A stretch of 64,000 nucleotides of DNA from Periplaneta americana (GCF_040183065.1 NC_091120.1:171775988-171839987); one strand, 5' to 3'. Positions 13,801-28,400 are shown, counted from the stretch's first letter. The notes: a model not told the origin generated them from the letters alone. Numbers and translations are program-made.

Positions 13801-16800
13801 GGAAGTGTTGGGTGATGGATCCTTGATGCTGTTGGAGATTTCTTCATGGCATTAAGGAAATCAGTTGTGGCAAGAAAACTAAGTGTATGGCTAGCACAAC
13901 TGAAAACAAAAATTCATTCTTCAAATGAAATCCAAAACTTGAAGCACAAGAAGAAGAAAAAAGTATTTTGAGTATTTGAAATACAAAATACATCAATCTT
14001 ATGTATTTAAATACAAAATACTTTCGAAAATCCTTACAAATTACAAAATACAAAATACAAATGTATTTCAAATACGTATTTGAAATACATGTATTTCAAA
14101 TACTGCCCAGCCCTGATTCTAGCTGTAAGGCGATGTACAAATACAGTACTATGGAATGTAAATAAATACAATATAATACAATACCTACAATAATATAAAT
14201 CGAGTGTGAAAAGATATAAAGTATACACTAATACAGTCTACAACTGAAACATTTGGAACAAGAAATAAAAATTACATTAGAAAAGGATTAAAGATTTGAA
14301 AAAAGATATAGTTCAGCTTAAAAGCAATAAGAAATAATGCATATATAAAGTACCAGTACCGACATCTGAACTTGAAAACAGATGAAAGTTTGTCTACAAG
14401 TAGATAACTGATATTGTTCGTAAAGAAGTTCGTAACATTGAAAAAATTACATGGGAAAAATATATTTCGGATTTGGAACATGATGTACATGACAGACAAG
14501 AGAGAGAATACAAAATACAACACCTTAACAAAGAAGGCAAAGATAATTTAAAACTAAACCCGGTAACAGAAAAAAATGGTAATATATTTTCAAAATCTAT
14601 GGACAGAAAAAAAAAAAAGAGGAATAAACAATCCCAACACTAACAGACGAATATGTAGACCCAATTACTTTTGAAGAATTCATGTCTACTATTAAATATA
14701 TGAATAAGAATTTTCCAGGCACTAATAATTTAAATAAATTTGCCTCTATTAATTAAAATACCAACTATTAGACTTGTTGAATATATGTTGGGAAATTGGT
14801 CATATACCAGAGGAAATTAGCGCAAATATATCCATTTATAAAAAATGCAATCAAGAATAATGTAACAATTATAGGGGAATGAGTAAGTATTTTAAAAACG
14901 TGTTATAAAATATGTTCATCTAAAAAAACTGTTTTACTGCTATAACAGAAAACCTAATTTGAGAGGCCAAAATGAATTTAGAAAAGGTAGATGCTGTGCA
15001 GGTTGTATGTTTATTATTAACCAGACAATAGGAAAACAGCGAATATAAATTGCCAATATTCATGGGATTTATAGATTTCGAGAAAGCATTTATTTATTTA
15101 TTTATTTATTTATTCATTCATTCATTCATTCATTCATTCATTCATTCATTCATTCATTCATTCATTCATTCATTCATTCATTCATTCATTCATTCATTCA
15201 TTCATTCATTCATTCATTTCCTGGATGCCCTCGGTATTCTTGGAAATTCAATGATTTCCCAAATATCGGAAATTTTTACGAACAACAGTCAAAGACAAAG
15301 TCTAGATTTTCAGCGGCTTCTAAGTAAAGTCACGATTGAAGTTTACTTTCGTGAAAGTGTCGAGTGTGAATAGGAAAATGGTGACTTTGTACTTTCCCAA
15401 GTCAACTTTGGTCCAAAGTCTCGTTTAATGAATGTGACCCTTAATCCCTAATCTTCCCCAAAAGTTGTTGTTGTTTTCTAATGCCAGGCGTTTGACAATA
15501 AAGTCATTTGACCTCTTGCACTCCAATATTTTTCAAAGATATTATCATGGTCAGCCACTGAAGCACAGATTTTGAGGTGTTCCGAATCCATTTCTTGGTT
15601 TGAGTTGCACAATGGGCAGTTAGGGGACTGATATATTCCAATTCTATGCAGGTGTTTGGCCAAACAATCATGGCCTGTTGCCAATCTAAATGTAGCTACA
15701 GACGATTTTCGTGGTAAATCGGGAATTAACTGTGGATTATGATGCAGAGAGTTCCATTTTTTCCCTTGAGATTGTGCTATCAAATTTTGTTTGTTGAAGT
15801 CTAAGTATGTAGATTTAATAAATCTTTTCACAGAGTAATATGTAGATTTAGTAACAGGTCTGAAAGTAGCAGTGCTGCCCTTCTTTGCTAGTGCATCCGC
15901 ATTCTCGTTTCCCAGGATTCCACAATGGGATGGTATCCATCGGAACACAATAAATACAATTTCACTGCATTTTCTTCCCCAAAAGTCTTCTGTGGCTGTG
16001 TTTAGATTAGTTTCTGTTATTTTGGAAAACATCTTCATAGACATGGCTTGGAGTGGAAGAAATGGATATGAAACGTTAGACATTCTGTGAATCCCTAGAG
16101 AAAAATTATATTCCGTAATTTACAATTTGTAAACTACAATGCCAGTATCCAATTATTAAACAACATTTTTCTTTTGTATCTAAGATTGTAGTAGGAATAT
16201 TAATTTGAGACTTACTTACTTTTGAGTTGAGGAATATGATATGCGCTGTTGAAAACACTTTTGTTGCTGTCAGCCTCCATACATGAAGATCATGGACATT
16301 TATGATGTCTGGGAAGGCTTTTAACAACTCCGAACGTAATGAATCGATATTGATGGTATCAGGGATTGTTTGCAGTAAAATTGAACCAGATTCTTTCACT
16401 GAAAATAAACGAAGGAAAGACATTACTTTTAACTTGCATGTTCATAATTTTTCTTAACGTTATTGGCAATGGCAGGTTTACAGGGGAAGGTACAGAGCTG
16501 CAGTCCTCCCCACTCCCCAAGCAATGAGTTCCGATAAAACTGAGTATTTATTTGTAAAAAATAGTCTTAGCGTCTGTTTATTTAATGTATTTCTTATTAA
16601 TTATTATTAAAGGGATCTTTGTTAGCAGTGTTTAAATTTGTGCGGTTCTCTATACTCGCTTTTCATGTGCTTGATCTACCAAGTAAATTCACTTTCCTCG
16701 TTGGAGCTGCCAGTACCAATTTTACATGTCTAAATCTGTGACATAGGCATGTGGCTTTACTTCCCTTCTGAAGGAAGCTTTCCTGAGAATTTTATTGTTT

Positions 16801-19800
16801 TTTAAAATGTATTGTCCTCGACCTCGAACTTCGAATCCATAATAACCGAAAGACTCTTGAGGACGACCTGACTTGCAGTGACTGTTGAAAGTGTATATTT
16901 ATTTCTTGCATATTGTTCTAACTCCACAAACCCTGTAAGTTAATAGAATTTTTAAAGTTCAGTTTTTCTCGTAATAATTCTGTATAGTTTTTTGTGCTGA
17001 CCTTAAGGAATTTATATTTTTATTTTACATTCATATTGCGTATTTCTGCATCATAAGTTATTAAATTTTTCACTATTGATTTATGTACAGTACATAAATA
17101 TGGTCCTGCAAAATGATCTCCTCGATTAAAAACATAAATAACAAGAGCAACATGGATCCTATTGAAAATTGTTATTGTTTTCTAATGCCAGGCATTTGAC
17201 AATAAAGTCATTTGACCTCTTGCACTCCAATATTTTTGTAAAAATGCCAAGTTGTAGCCGATTTAAGTGAACACCATATTTTAATGTTTTGGTAGCTACT
17301 TCATTCACACACAACCCCCAGAATGTCTGGAGGACCACACCTGCTGTTGGTCTATGGGTCCACTGGACCTAGTTGGGAGATCTTGTTGATCACCAGCTTT
17401 CCCTCCTTAAGCCACTGGAGGACGATTTTAGTGCCATAGCAGGTCAGCACTAGGAACAGAAAAGTAGGAAGGGTAGGAAGGAAAGTGAAATGAACCCCTA
17501 GGCCTCAAATGCTCTAATCCTGTCGGGGTCGAAGAAAGTAAGAGTTCAGTCAGAGGACTGGATAGGAAAGGGTAAAGAGGGAATTAGGTATTGAATAGAG
17601 GAAAATTATACAAAATTCGGCCAATAGCTCATCAAGCTGACCAGTGCTAATTGATGAGTAGCCCCTCCCTTTAATTCAGCTTGTAAAATTATGCTAACAG
17701 CTGCACCACGGGAAGGTAGGAATGGGACATTGGGTATTTGTCCAGGTTGGTTCCTTAAAGCCTTCAATGGGAAGGATTAATGGTTCTCCCCCCTGTATTC
17801 GACAAATACCGTTTTGCAGCCCTATTGAAAATTGTATTTTATCACTTTATAGAAGAATGTTTGCCATTTTGATATCATTTTGTTTTAAAGATAATATCGT
17901 CCAAATGCTTGCCTCAAACAGTGACTGTGCGTCCTTCTCCCTAAAATGCATGGCTCTATTAATCCAAATTGTGTAACAGCACACCAAACAGTAACACACT
18001 TGCTGTGGAGAGGTCGTTGATGCATTTCTTGAGGGTTTTCTGGGGACTAATATGGAATGTTTTGTTTCTTGATGCAGCCCAACAAATAAATGAGCTTAGT
18101 CATTACTGAGCACAGCAGTATGGCCTGAAAAATTTTCCAATATGGTGTCACAAGCACCTTGGCAGTTGAGCCATTTACGTTGCTGAAATTCCTGAACCAC
18201 TGTAACTTTGTATGGACAGAACTTGAAGTCTAGGGGTAAGATTCGTTTGACACTCCAATCAGATATTGCCAATACCAGAGCATGTTTAATGGCTGAACGT
18301 CGTGGAGATATGGTAACAGCATGCCTCTTATTATATCCTGTTGTTCCTAGGTGGAACATAGGGCAGCAGTAAAGTTCCTCCAGCGTACTCTGTCGCCAGC
18401 CATCCGTTTCACCTCTTTCCAGCTTTTCCCACATCTCCCTACTTCCTCCTCTATTGATCATTTCCATGTTTTTCTAGGCCGTCCTCTCTTCCTTACTCCT
18501 TGTGGATTCCAATCAATTGCAGTCTTCTCAATAGCTCCATCTGGCTTTCTCAGCATGTGGCCTATCCAATTCCATTTTCTTTGTTTTATTTGGTAGCATA
18601 TTTGTGATTGGTTAGTTCTTCTCCACAGTTCTTCATTTGCTATTATTTCCGGCCATCTTATATTTAGAATACGTCTCAGACATCTGTTGACAAACGCCTA
18701 ACATCTGTATCTTTTTATTTATTACATCTGTAATTTTCCATGTTTCACAACCATAGAGGAGGACTGATTTTACATTTGTGTTAAACAGACTGAGCTTTGT
18801 CTTCAATGAGATGTCGTTATTCCGCCATATGAGATATAGCTGTACAAATGCTCCATTTGCTAGCCGAATACGTCTTTTCACATCTTCTTCCGCACAACCT
18901 GTTTTTGTAACCACACTTCCCAGGTATATAAAAGTATCCACTTCTTCTATTTCTATATCATTTACTGTCAATTTATTTTTATTATTACAATTTACCCTCA
19001 TCTGTTTTGTCTTAGAGGAGTTTATCTTTAATCCAAAATTTCCTACTTCCTCTAACAGCATGCCTCACTGCTGTGATATTCTTGGGAGCCCGAACGTTGC
19101 GACATCTACTGGACGACTTCTGTTTGAAAGTTGAACCTTTAGTCTGACATTTCTCACCCATATCAGTAGGGTTTTCTTATCAGGAATTTTTTCGTGTCGA
19201 TCTATTCTAAAATGCATACGAAATTGCCACAGTGATCACAGTCACCACTTTTTTAAAATGTTCAACAACAAAATCCACGATGTTTATCTGTCCATGCCAT
19301 GATGGTAACTGAAATAGCATGGTTTGCTCTGCTCAAAGATATATGCCACTCAAGCGCAACTATCAAGAAACCCGTATGGCAGCCAATTCAAACCAGAGAG
19401 GTCATTCTGCTGGAGTCTGTACTTGTTTATCCCACAAAATTCCTTCAGCATTGTTATTGCAAATTGATCCTTAATAAGTAACAGCATTTAAAAATTCAGG
19501 TGGATATATTGAAATATATATAGAAAACTCAGTACTATTTCACCTTAATGATCTTCATCAGGTTGTGTAGATGTAACACACATTGTATGAACAACAAAGT
19601 TGTACTTCGTAAAACATTTTAAATTAAGAATATGTAGAGCGCTCAAGCAATAGTGATTGTAATGCAAAAACGAAATGTTGCCTTTCAAATTATGCAAGTA
19701 TATATCTTTTTCGTCTTTGAATAGAGGCAAATGAGAAATTTTTTTACGGATGAAATACTGCTGGACCATACTTACTGTAAGGATAACTTAACACAAACAG

Positions 19801-22411
19801 CAGAATAGCGGAGACAATGGAGAGTGCAGGATCAACATATTTCGCAACCTGCTGGTCCGTGAAATATACAATCAAAGAACAACCTATGACGAAAATGCAA
19901 CCTGAAACGAAATTTAAATTAATAATTACTAACTTATTTATTTTGATGTACCGAAGTACATATGATATTTCCATGCAGATATTCTGCTTTCTCAGATGAT
20001 GAGAGAGAGATGGAACGGAGAAAAAATTCTCTCCGGCGCCGGCCAACCAGTCACTCATCTGAGTGCACCTCTACACATGTATGGACTTCGGTCCTGCGTG
20101 CATAGACATCTATGACGTAGTGCAGAGGGCGGCCACTAGAGGGAACCCAAGAGATGGAGCTTAATCTGAGACCATTCTCAACGGTGTCGGGATTGTATCC
20201 GGCGTGGCTTAGTGGTTAAAGCATCAGCACGGAGAGCTGAAAACCCGGGTTCAAATCCCGGCGCCGGAGAGAATTTTTCTCCGTTCCATCTCTCTCTCAT
20301 CATAATTACTAACTTGTTTCTTGCGATTTGTGGGACTGTGTTAAGTGCTTTATTTTTTTTATTTATTTTCAAATATATGAAGAACACAAATAGAAACACC
20401 GTAAACTTTATTTCTACAACAATTAATATACAACCAGAACGACATTAGAAAATCATATATGAAGAGTCCACTGCAAGAATGATGGATGTCACTTTCTTGT
20501 CGAAAATGAACCAAGACTGTCAATGCATAGCTTAAGACATATAGAATGTACATACAGAGTTATATGGCATTAACACTGATAGTCATTGTCCAGTAATGAT
20601 CCGAAAATCACAGTCAAGCTTTGAGCACTAAGCATTTCAAACTTTCAATTGCTTCTACTGCAAAATGTATTCCAAATGACATCCATCATTCTTGCAGTGG
20701 ACTCTTCATATGTTAATGAGTGTCATGTTATATACATGTTGTATATGGATGGCTTAGAAGCCAATCATGTAATCACTAAACATCCAATTTTGAGATATTG
20801 GACTAGAGGGATTTTTTATGACACATTTCTTCAGGAGCATATTCAATTAAGTCAGTAGCATGATTTTTAACCGGAAGAGGGCAGCACATGTTACTGTTTC
20901 TGAAAAAAATCGCACAAAATTTCAGCGGTCGTTTAAAGTAAGTCAAGAAAATTTTGTATTCTGGTGTTGAGACTCGTGTATTTGTTTCATATGTTTCTGC
21001 AGCCATCATAACTATGCTATATTTAAAGCACTTTTGACACCCTTATAATTAATATTTGCAGCTAATTTGTTTATTAGTCTATCTGCTATGGATCTATGTG
21101 TAAACAGTGTGAGGAGAAATAATTGTTTATTCTTATATCAGTATTCCATACTGGTAATAAGTTGGGAAGGGGAACATTCATTGCAAACAGCGAAACTATG
21201 AATTTACACGCTTCTCAGTCAGAAATGTTTTAAGTTAATGGTTATTACAATGACAATATTTACCAAGATTTGGGACTGAAGTAATATTGGGTCTTGTTGT
21301 GGAATGTTGTCTTTATTCATCTTTATTCAAGGATTTTTTATACTTTTCTTTTCCTATTTTGGTATCATTACGAAATGTTAAGTAAGCTATAATTAATGAA
21401 AATGTAGTGTGTTATTTTAAGTTACTGTAGTAGTATCTCTTAATTTTGTTTAAATCAGTAATTCATAAGACAAGCCAATATTGATACTTTCGTAAATAAA
21501 AAATGCTCATATAACATTCAGAGGTCAGTGTCGTACACTGACAACCAGTGCTGTCATGGTAATTTTTTTCTTGGCAATATACCCCCACCGCTTGTTTTCT
21601 ACCTTGAAATAGGCTATATTTTACTCTCCTCTCTCTATTTCTCTGACTGTCATTTAATGATTTTTTTTAGTATTAAAGAAGAAGTAAAGAAATTGTTTTA
21701 CTTTACATTTCAATTGCACAACAAGCTTGATTTAAAGAATACACCATGTAGCCCCACTGTAGATGCACACTTGTCTCGATGAATCTTTGAGTGTGTATTT
21801 GCAGCACTTCTTGTTTTTCAACTATTATTTTATATAATCTGGATTCCAGTACTGCAGAGGTGAACAATTTTTGTTTATGAACATTAAACAAAACACATTA
21901 GGAACAGCAACAGCAAGAGATGATCTAAGATCTGTACAGATCTCCACATACAAAACTTAGGCACCCATATACCGTATGGCTCTGTACAGACAAAATTTTC
22001 TTTTCCCCATACAATTAATTTAAAAAACTGTAGGTTCCCATACGATGTATGGCCCTGTATGGCCTCCATGACAGCACTGCTGACAACCCATTTCGAACAT
22101 AACAAAATATAAATTTCAAATCTCGGTGATAATTTCGTACAATAATCAAAGAAATGAAATTTTCACCTATGATATCACGACACATTTCTCTGATTCCTTG
22201 GCGCTGTGGAATCTGCGGTAGAGATGCTGGTCGAGTTTCTGCAGATAAGTGACGTTCTCCTTTCTGGACAGAATCTTTGGTTACAGTTCCATCTAGAACC
22301 ACGCCACCACTTGGTGTGACATGTAGAAAACTGCCCTGGTGGAAAGTGTATCCTGCAATAAGAATTGAAATTAAGTATATTATAGGTATGTGTGTGTATA
22401 ACATATATATG

Positions 22412-22443
<32 letters not shown>

Positions 22444-25400
22444 TAATATGATTGCTTCTCTCATGTCAGGCTATAATTTTAAATGACAAATTACATGAAT
22501 TTAAACACTATTATAGTCACAATCATGCCATGGTATGAAAGAAAAATTTCACAACCTCGAGCGGGAATCGACCCTGTGACTTCCTGTTCTCCGGTCAGAC
22601 GCTCTACCACTGAGCTATACAGTTCGTCTCACGCCAAAGGCTTGGAATTATCCTTTCATACTGGCGACTCTGTTATAGAGTACTGTCCATAGCGTCTGAT
22701 CTAGTCAGCATTGCTTATGGGTTGACTAGATCAGACACTATGGACAGTACTCTATAACAGAGTCGCCAGTATGAAAGGATAATTCCAAGCCTTTGGCGTG
22801 AGACGAACTCGATAGCTCAGTGGTAGAGCGCCTGACCGGAGAACAGGAAGTCGCAGGTTCGATTCCTGCTCGAGGTTGTGAAAATTTTTTTTGATACCAT
22901 GGCATGATTGTGACTATAATAGTATTTAAATTCATTAATATGTCACATCAACGAACGTGTATACGTCACCAAACATCGTAAGATGAAGATGACAAATTAC
23001 ACTTCATGTTACAAGAAATCGAAAATAAGCTGCACGAAACACGAAAAATTTTCAATATACTTTCAAGCTCATATTTTGTCTTATTACGCATTATTACACA
23101 GACAGACTTTAATACTATAATTTTAGACATAATGTTCCATGTATGATACATAATCTACAATATATTCTACATATGTAGGTAATGACGATAATGGAACAGT
23201 AGTGATATAGAAATAAGAGGAAACTAGGGTTGCCGATATACCAGGGTTTCAGAATGCCAATAAGGGACAGGATGATGAGATCGATTCTCTAGGTGTGATG
23301 TTTATCGCAAGAAATACAAACAATTTGAAAAAACCAGCATGCCCACCATGCCATATTATTACCATAATTTTGTACATATCCAAAAACACTCACACTGGAT
23401 TAATATTTAACATCTTATTTTATTGTAAATTAAACTTAAAAACAGTTGAAATGGTTTTGTGTTACTAAGTTTTCCAATAAAATTACTGATTTCTAGTGAA
23501 AAGTGTACATTTTATAAATTGAATTTAAGCTTATCTTATGACTGTGTAGTACAAAATATATTTTGATTATCAATATATTTTTTTTTATCATTGGCTAACA
23601 AAGTCGAATCTATCTTAATTGCTTTAAAAAATGAATGACAACTATGATTAAAATGTAAGTTAACCTGGATCTGTTCTCCTAAGATCAATGGAACGTATAT
23701 TCCTTTCCATCCTCCACTTAGTTTTCATAAATGACGAAGTAGAAACCTACAAAAACAATGCCTTGTCCATTACTTGTTATTCGACATTCTTTCATTTCAC
23801 CTTTAATGCAATGATTTAACATGTCTGCACCTCAGAGATATTGTATGATAAGTTCATTTTATCAACTATATAATACAGGCAAAAAACGAATTTCATGTCT
23901 TTTTTTTTTTTCATTCCTGGTAAAGTTACAAACTTATTCCCTTTATTTTTGATATAATGAAACTATAGTATACCTTGAAAAGTATAAGACACATAAAGTA
24001 AGCAGAGTTATGTGGGCCTTATCCTCGTATGTTGTTGTTGTTGAGTCAACTGTCCTAGGACAGGTTTGAACCTCATAAGTAAAGACTAGAACTTTGGCAG
24101 AATGCCTTTTTAAATCAGTTAAATCTATCTTAATTTTGAAAGTAAATCTGTACGAATTATACCTTTGTGATTGAAATGTCACAGTTTTATGTTGCCCTTT
24201 TCTGCCTTTTTTAATATAAATGCCTAATTTACAAAATAAATGCTTTTTTTTTTTCCTTTATTTGATTATTTATCTATCATTTATTAATATATTATTAAAA
24301 ATTGCTTACAGGTATAGTTTAATTAATTTTTATAATCGCTACAATGAAGGTCACTTCATCGAATGTATATTATTGTCTTCCAGTCAGTTCATATTCTCTT
24401 TGCAACAATGAGTGGTGCCGTGCAAAAATGTGTAACAGTAAGCGTTTTAATTATCTTTTATGTTTATTTGACAAGGCAACAATGAGTGCGGGTCTAACGG
24501 TTATTTTTCTTTCAGTTTTCATTGCGACGTTGTTGTAGCTAGCTAAATATTTCATATCGCAACATATCAGTACAACCAAACACAAAAATGGACTTTCCAA
24601 GGCTACTGGGAAGAAGATTTATTTGCTTCCAACAGTAATTGCAATATCGAGTCGAAAATCTCAATTTGCATTCGACTTATGTAAAGCTTTTCTTGCTGCC
24701 GAAATCTCTTTGTGGAAAGTGCAATGTTTTTTTAATTGCCTGTTGTTGCATATTTTAGCTATATATAATGCCTTTTTGCCTGCCTATTTTAGCTATTTAT
24801 GATGCCTGCCTATTTTAATGATTCATTATGCATAAAACTTCTGGTCTCTGCTCATAAGTAACACCAATAAGGCATCACTCATGAGGCAACTAGGCCAGGA
24901 AATAATGGGTAAGGTGGCCAGCTCCTTTCCCCCTCCAATGCATACATCGCCAATTAGCTATATATTCCACTAATCAGACTTCATATGCATACAAACAATT
25001 TATTCTAGTATATCCCTAATATATTTTCATCTTATTTTGGAAAAAAAAAAAAAAAAATTCATTAAATCCGAAATCAGTCGTCCCAGGGTTTAACAGAATA
25101 TAATACATTTCGACAGATCTCACCCTGAGAGTTCAGTGTGTTATAATCTCAAAATCGCAAAATTTGGACTTAACATACATTATCTCTGAGACACTAAAAT
25201 TATATGATATCCATACAGTAAAGATATGAAATATTAAAAGAAAACTGAAAAATGATCTTCATTTTTATATATACACTTTTAACACTTATATATATATCTC
25301 TGATTAAATTTCCAACTTCTTTACAGTAAAGAAGTTGGAAATTTAATCAGTGAAAAATGATCGTTACTTTACTAGTCTGTAAATACGAGATTTTGGACAT

Positions 25401-28400
25401 CTCATATGGAATCAATAAGAGACAAGTTTTTACAGTCCCGATACTCTGAAGAAAAAAATGCCTGCAATTTAAATGAAAGTCCTGGTTGTATCTGGTCTGT
25501 TGTAGAAAAAGAAGTTGGTTGACGTACCACCTATCAGAAGGTAACACAGTCCATTAAGCAGTAAGCCGCAAGCTCCCACGCACATCACAGGGATGGGGTG
25601 ATGCATCTCGTCATGGTGCTCTATGTGCACCAGAGTCTGCAGGGCCTCCACTACAAGTGAAAAGCACAGCGATGCCAGGAATACGCAGCCAATCAGCATC
25701 ACCAACACATCAATCCTAGCCCAGCCAAATGTATTCTTCAGCTTTTTCTCTTCCGAGCTGCTGTGATGATGGTGGTGGTGGTGATGGTGATTGCACTATA
25801 GGTAAGAGCACAGCACAGCAATTAGGTACTTCATTTTATTTCTCATTGTACAAAATTATGGTGTAATATTAGAATATTAAGTTTCATTATTGTTTCCACC
25901 TGAATTCAATAATCCATTTATGAAAACGGGAGTTATGCAGGGAAACGCTGACTAGACTTTTATATACACAGTGTTATGCTTACAGGGATCGAGGAATATG
26001 TGATAATTGTTGTTGTTGTTTTCTAATGCCAGGCGTTTGACAATAAAGTCATTTGACCTCTTGCACTCCAATATTTTTCAAAGATATTGTCATGGCCAGC
26101 CACTAAAGCACAGATTTTGAGGTGTTCTGAATCCATTTCTTGGTTTGAGTTGCACAATGGGCAGTTAGGGGACTGATATATTCCAATTCTATGCAGGTGT
26201 TTGGCCAAACAATCATGGCCTGTTGCCAATCTAAATGCAGCTACAGACGATTTTCGTGGTAAATCGGGAATTAACTGTGGATTATGATGCAGAGAGTTCC
26301 ATTTTTTCCCTTGAGCTTGTGTTATCAAATTTTGTTTGTTGAAGTCTAAGTATGTAGATTTAATAAATCTTTTCACAGAGTAATACGTAGATTTAGTAAC
26401 AAGTCTGTAAGTAGCAGGTGCTGCCCTTCTTTGCTAAAGCATCTGCATTCTCGTTTCCTAGAATTCCACAATGGGATGGTATCCATTGGAATACAATTCT
26501 TTCATTGAGTGATATTGAGAGAGCATTTTAGTTATTTCTGCTGTTTGAGACGAAGGTGTGTGTTTAGAGGTTATTGATAGAATAGCTGCTTTGGAGTCTG
26601 ACAATATAACTGCATTCTTAAATTTATTGATGTGGCATAGAAGATTCCTGAGACTTTCACTTATTGCAATGATTTCTCCATCAAAACTTGTTGTTCCATA
26701 TCCAAGAGATCTATAAAGTGAGAAGAGACAGCACGTAACACCTCTGGAGATCAAGGATCCATCGGTGTATAAATGAAGCCAGTTTTGTGGAGGGTACCTA
26801 ATATTAATTGTCTCTAAAGACAATTGCTTCATTATTTCAGTGTTTACTTCTGATTTCAGTATTTCTTATGTTAAATTTAGATTATATTCTATATTTAATA
26901 AAGGTAAAGGGTTTGGTTTAATTTGTAGGTTTTCTTTTAAATTCGGGATATTGATTTTCTGTTTTAATTCTTGAACCATGGATATGAAACTTTTTTGAGC
27001 TTTCAACCTACAAAGAGGATTGTATGAATGCCAATTGTTTCCTGGTAATCTGATAAGTTTTTCATATTGAATCAGTGCTTTTTCTCCTATTGTCATTTTG
27101 ATGATTTAATATTAGTGAGGAATCTCATAGAATCTATTGTAGTTGTTTTGATTCCACCAGTAATGAGTCTGAGAGCTTTGTTTTGAACATATTCTATTTC
27201 GTTTATGAAAGGTGATAATTTAAAATGTAAATACTGGTTTTATAAAATAACTTTTATACATAACTTAATGTAATAACTTTCAAGAGTTTCGGAGAATGGT
27301 CAGTGCAACTCGATGTGTGCACTTTGAGTTACTCTGCAGAAATCCAAATGGTACTCAACCTCCCGCCAAATGTTCTCTACCAGTAACATTTGTAGAGTGA
27401 CTAGCGCAGCAGCATTCGTAATGCGTGGCCTAGTTTTTCCAAAGTGTCAACTCTACCACATTGGTACACAACACCCTTCACAAAGACCCAGAAAAAAGTC
27501 AAAGGGAGGTCAGTTCGGTTGACCTAAATATCCTCTTAGCCAGGTAAGGGGAACTCATCTTCCGATCAACCTATCGAGAAAGTTTGCATCCAAGAAGTCA
27601 TGCACTGCTCCATAGTAATGGGGTAGAGCCCCATATTGCTGAAAAACCGTTCCTGGAGGGGAGTTGGTCAACAACAAAGCGTATTCCGAATCTCACCAGA
27701 CCGGTGGACAACAATGACGTCATGCTGCAGCGAAATAGGAACAAAACTACTGGAAAGTTCAATGGCCATCATGGCGGTTGTACAAGTTGATGTCTGTGCT
27801 ACACTAGCAAGATTTTGTGAAATTTCCATATTGTCATCTCGTTCAAAGAAAAGAAAGCATAAACAATTTAGTTCTTGAACCAGTAGAAATATCTGGTCCA
27901 TTGTCATGTTCGATCATAAGCCATTAACGTATTTTTTTACGTTGTGCTCATTACAAACAATACGTATATCCGGTAATTTCATCACTATAGAATTTTGTTA
28001 TTCTAGATTTAATTTGTAATTCAGTAAATACAAAAATATTCTCTGTTCTTAACTTCTATGATAAATTGTCTAGCTTTCATTAATCAGGTAATCTTGTCGT
28101 ACTTTAATTTTTATTGTAATTGTAATTGTAAATTTAATATTAATTGTAATTTTATTCTTCATATTATAGTTGTAATCCCCTGGTAGAGGGGCAGAGAAGA
28201 CCTGATGGCCTTATCTCTACCAGGTTAAATAAATAAATACTACTAATACGGCAGAACATGCCGCCATGACACAAAAGTGCACGATGTTATTTGTCTGCTA
28301 ATTCCCGCCCTATACAAGAACCAATCAGATTCACTAATGGTGGCTGATGGATGCTGCCACTAACTCTGTAAGCTGATGGAACTGGTGCAACACCAGTGGA

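Noticed and set aside
15973..16083. N-terminal extension of the RNase H ORF
   Set aside because: The TSD at 15973-15985 shows the LINE ends there; the upstream codons are chance intronic sequence.
18096..18467. Single 123-codon minus ORF
   Set aside because: It runs across the junction between the RTE LINE and the mariner relic; a fusion by insertion, not a gene.
20198..20268. Functional tRNA genes at 20.2, 22.8 and 61.9 kb
   Set aside because: Anticodon loops have C33 instead of U33, and the sequences sit inside repeated palindromes; called tRNA-like pseudogenes.
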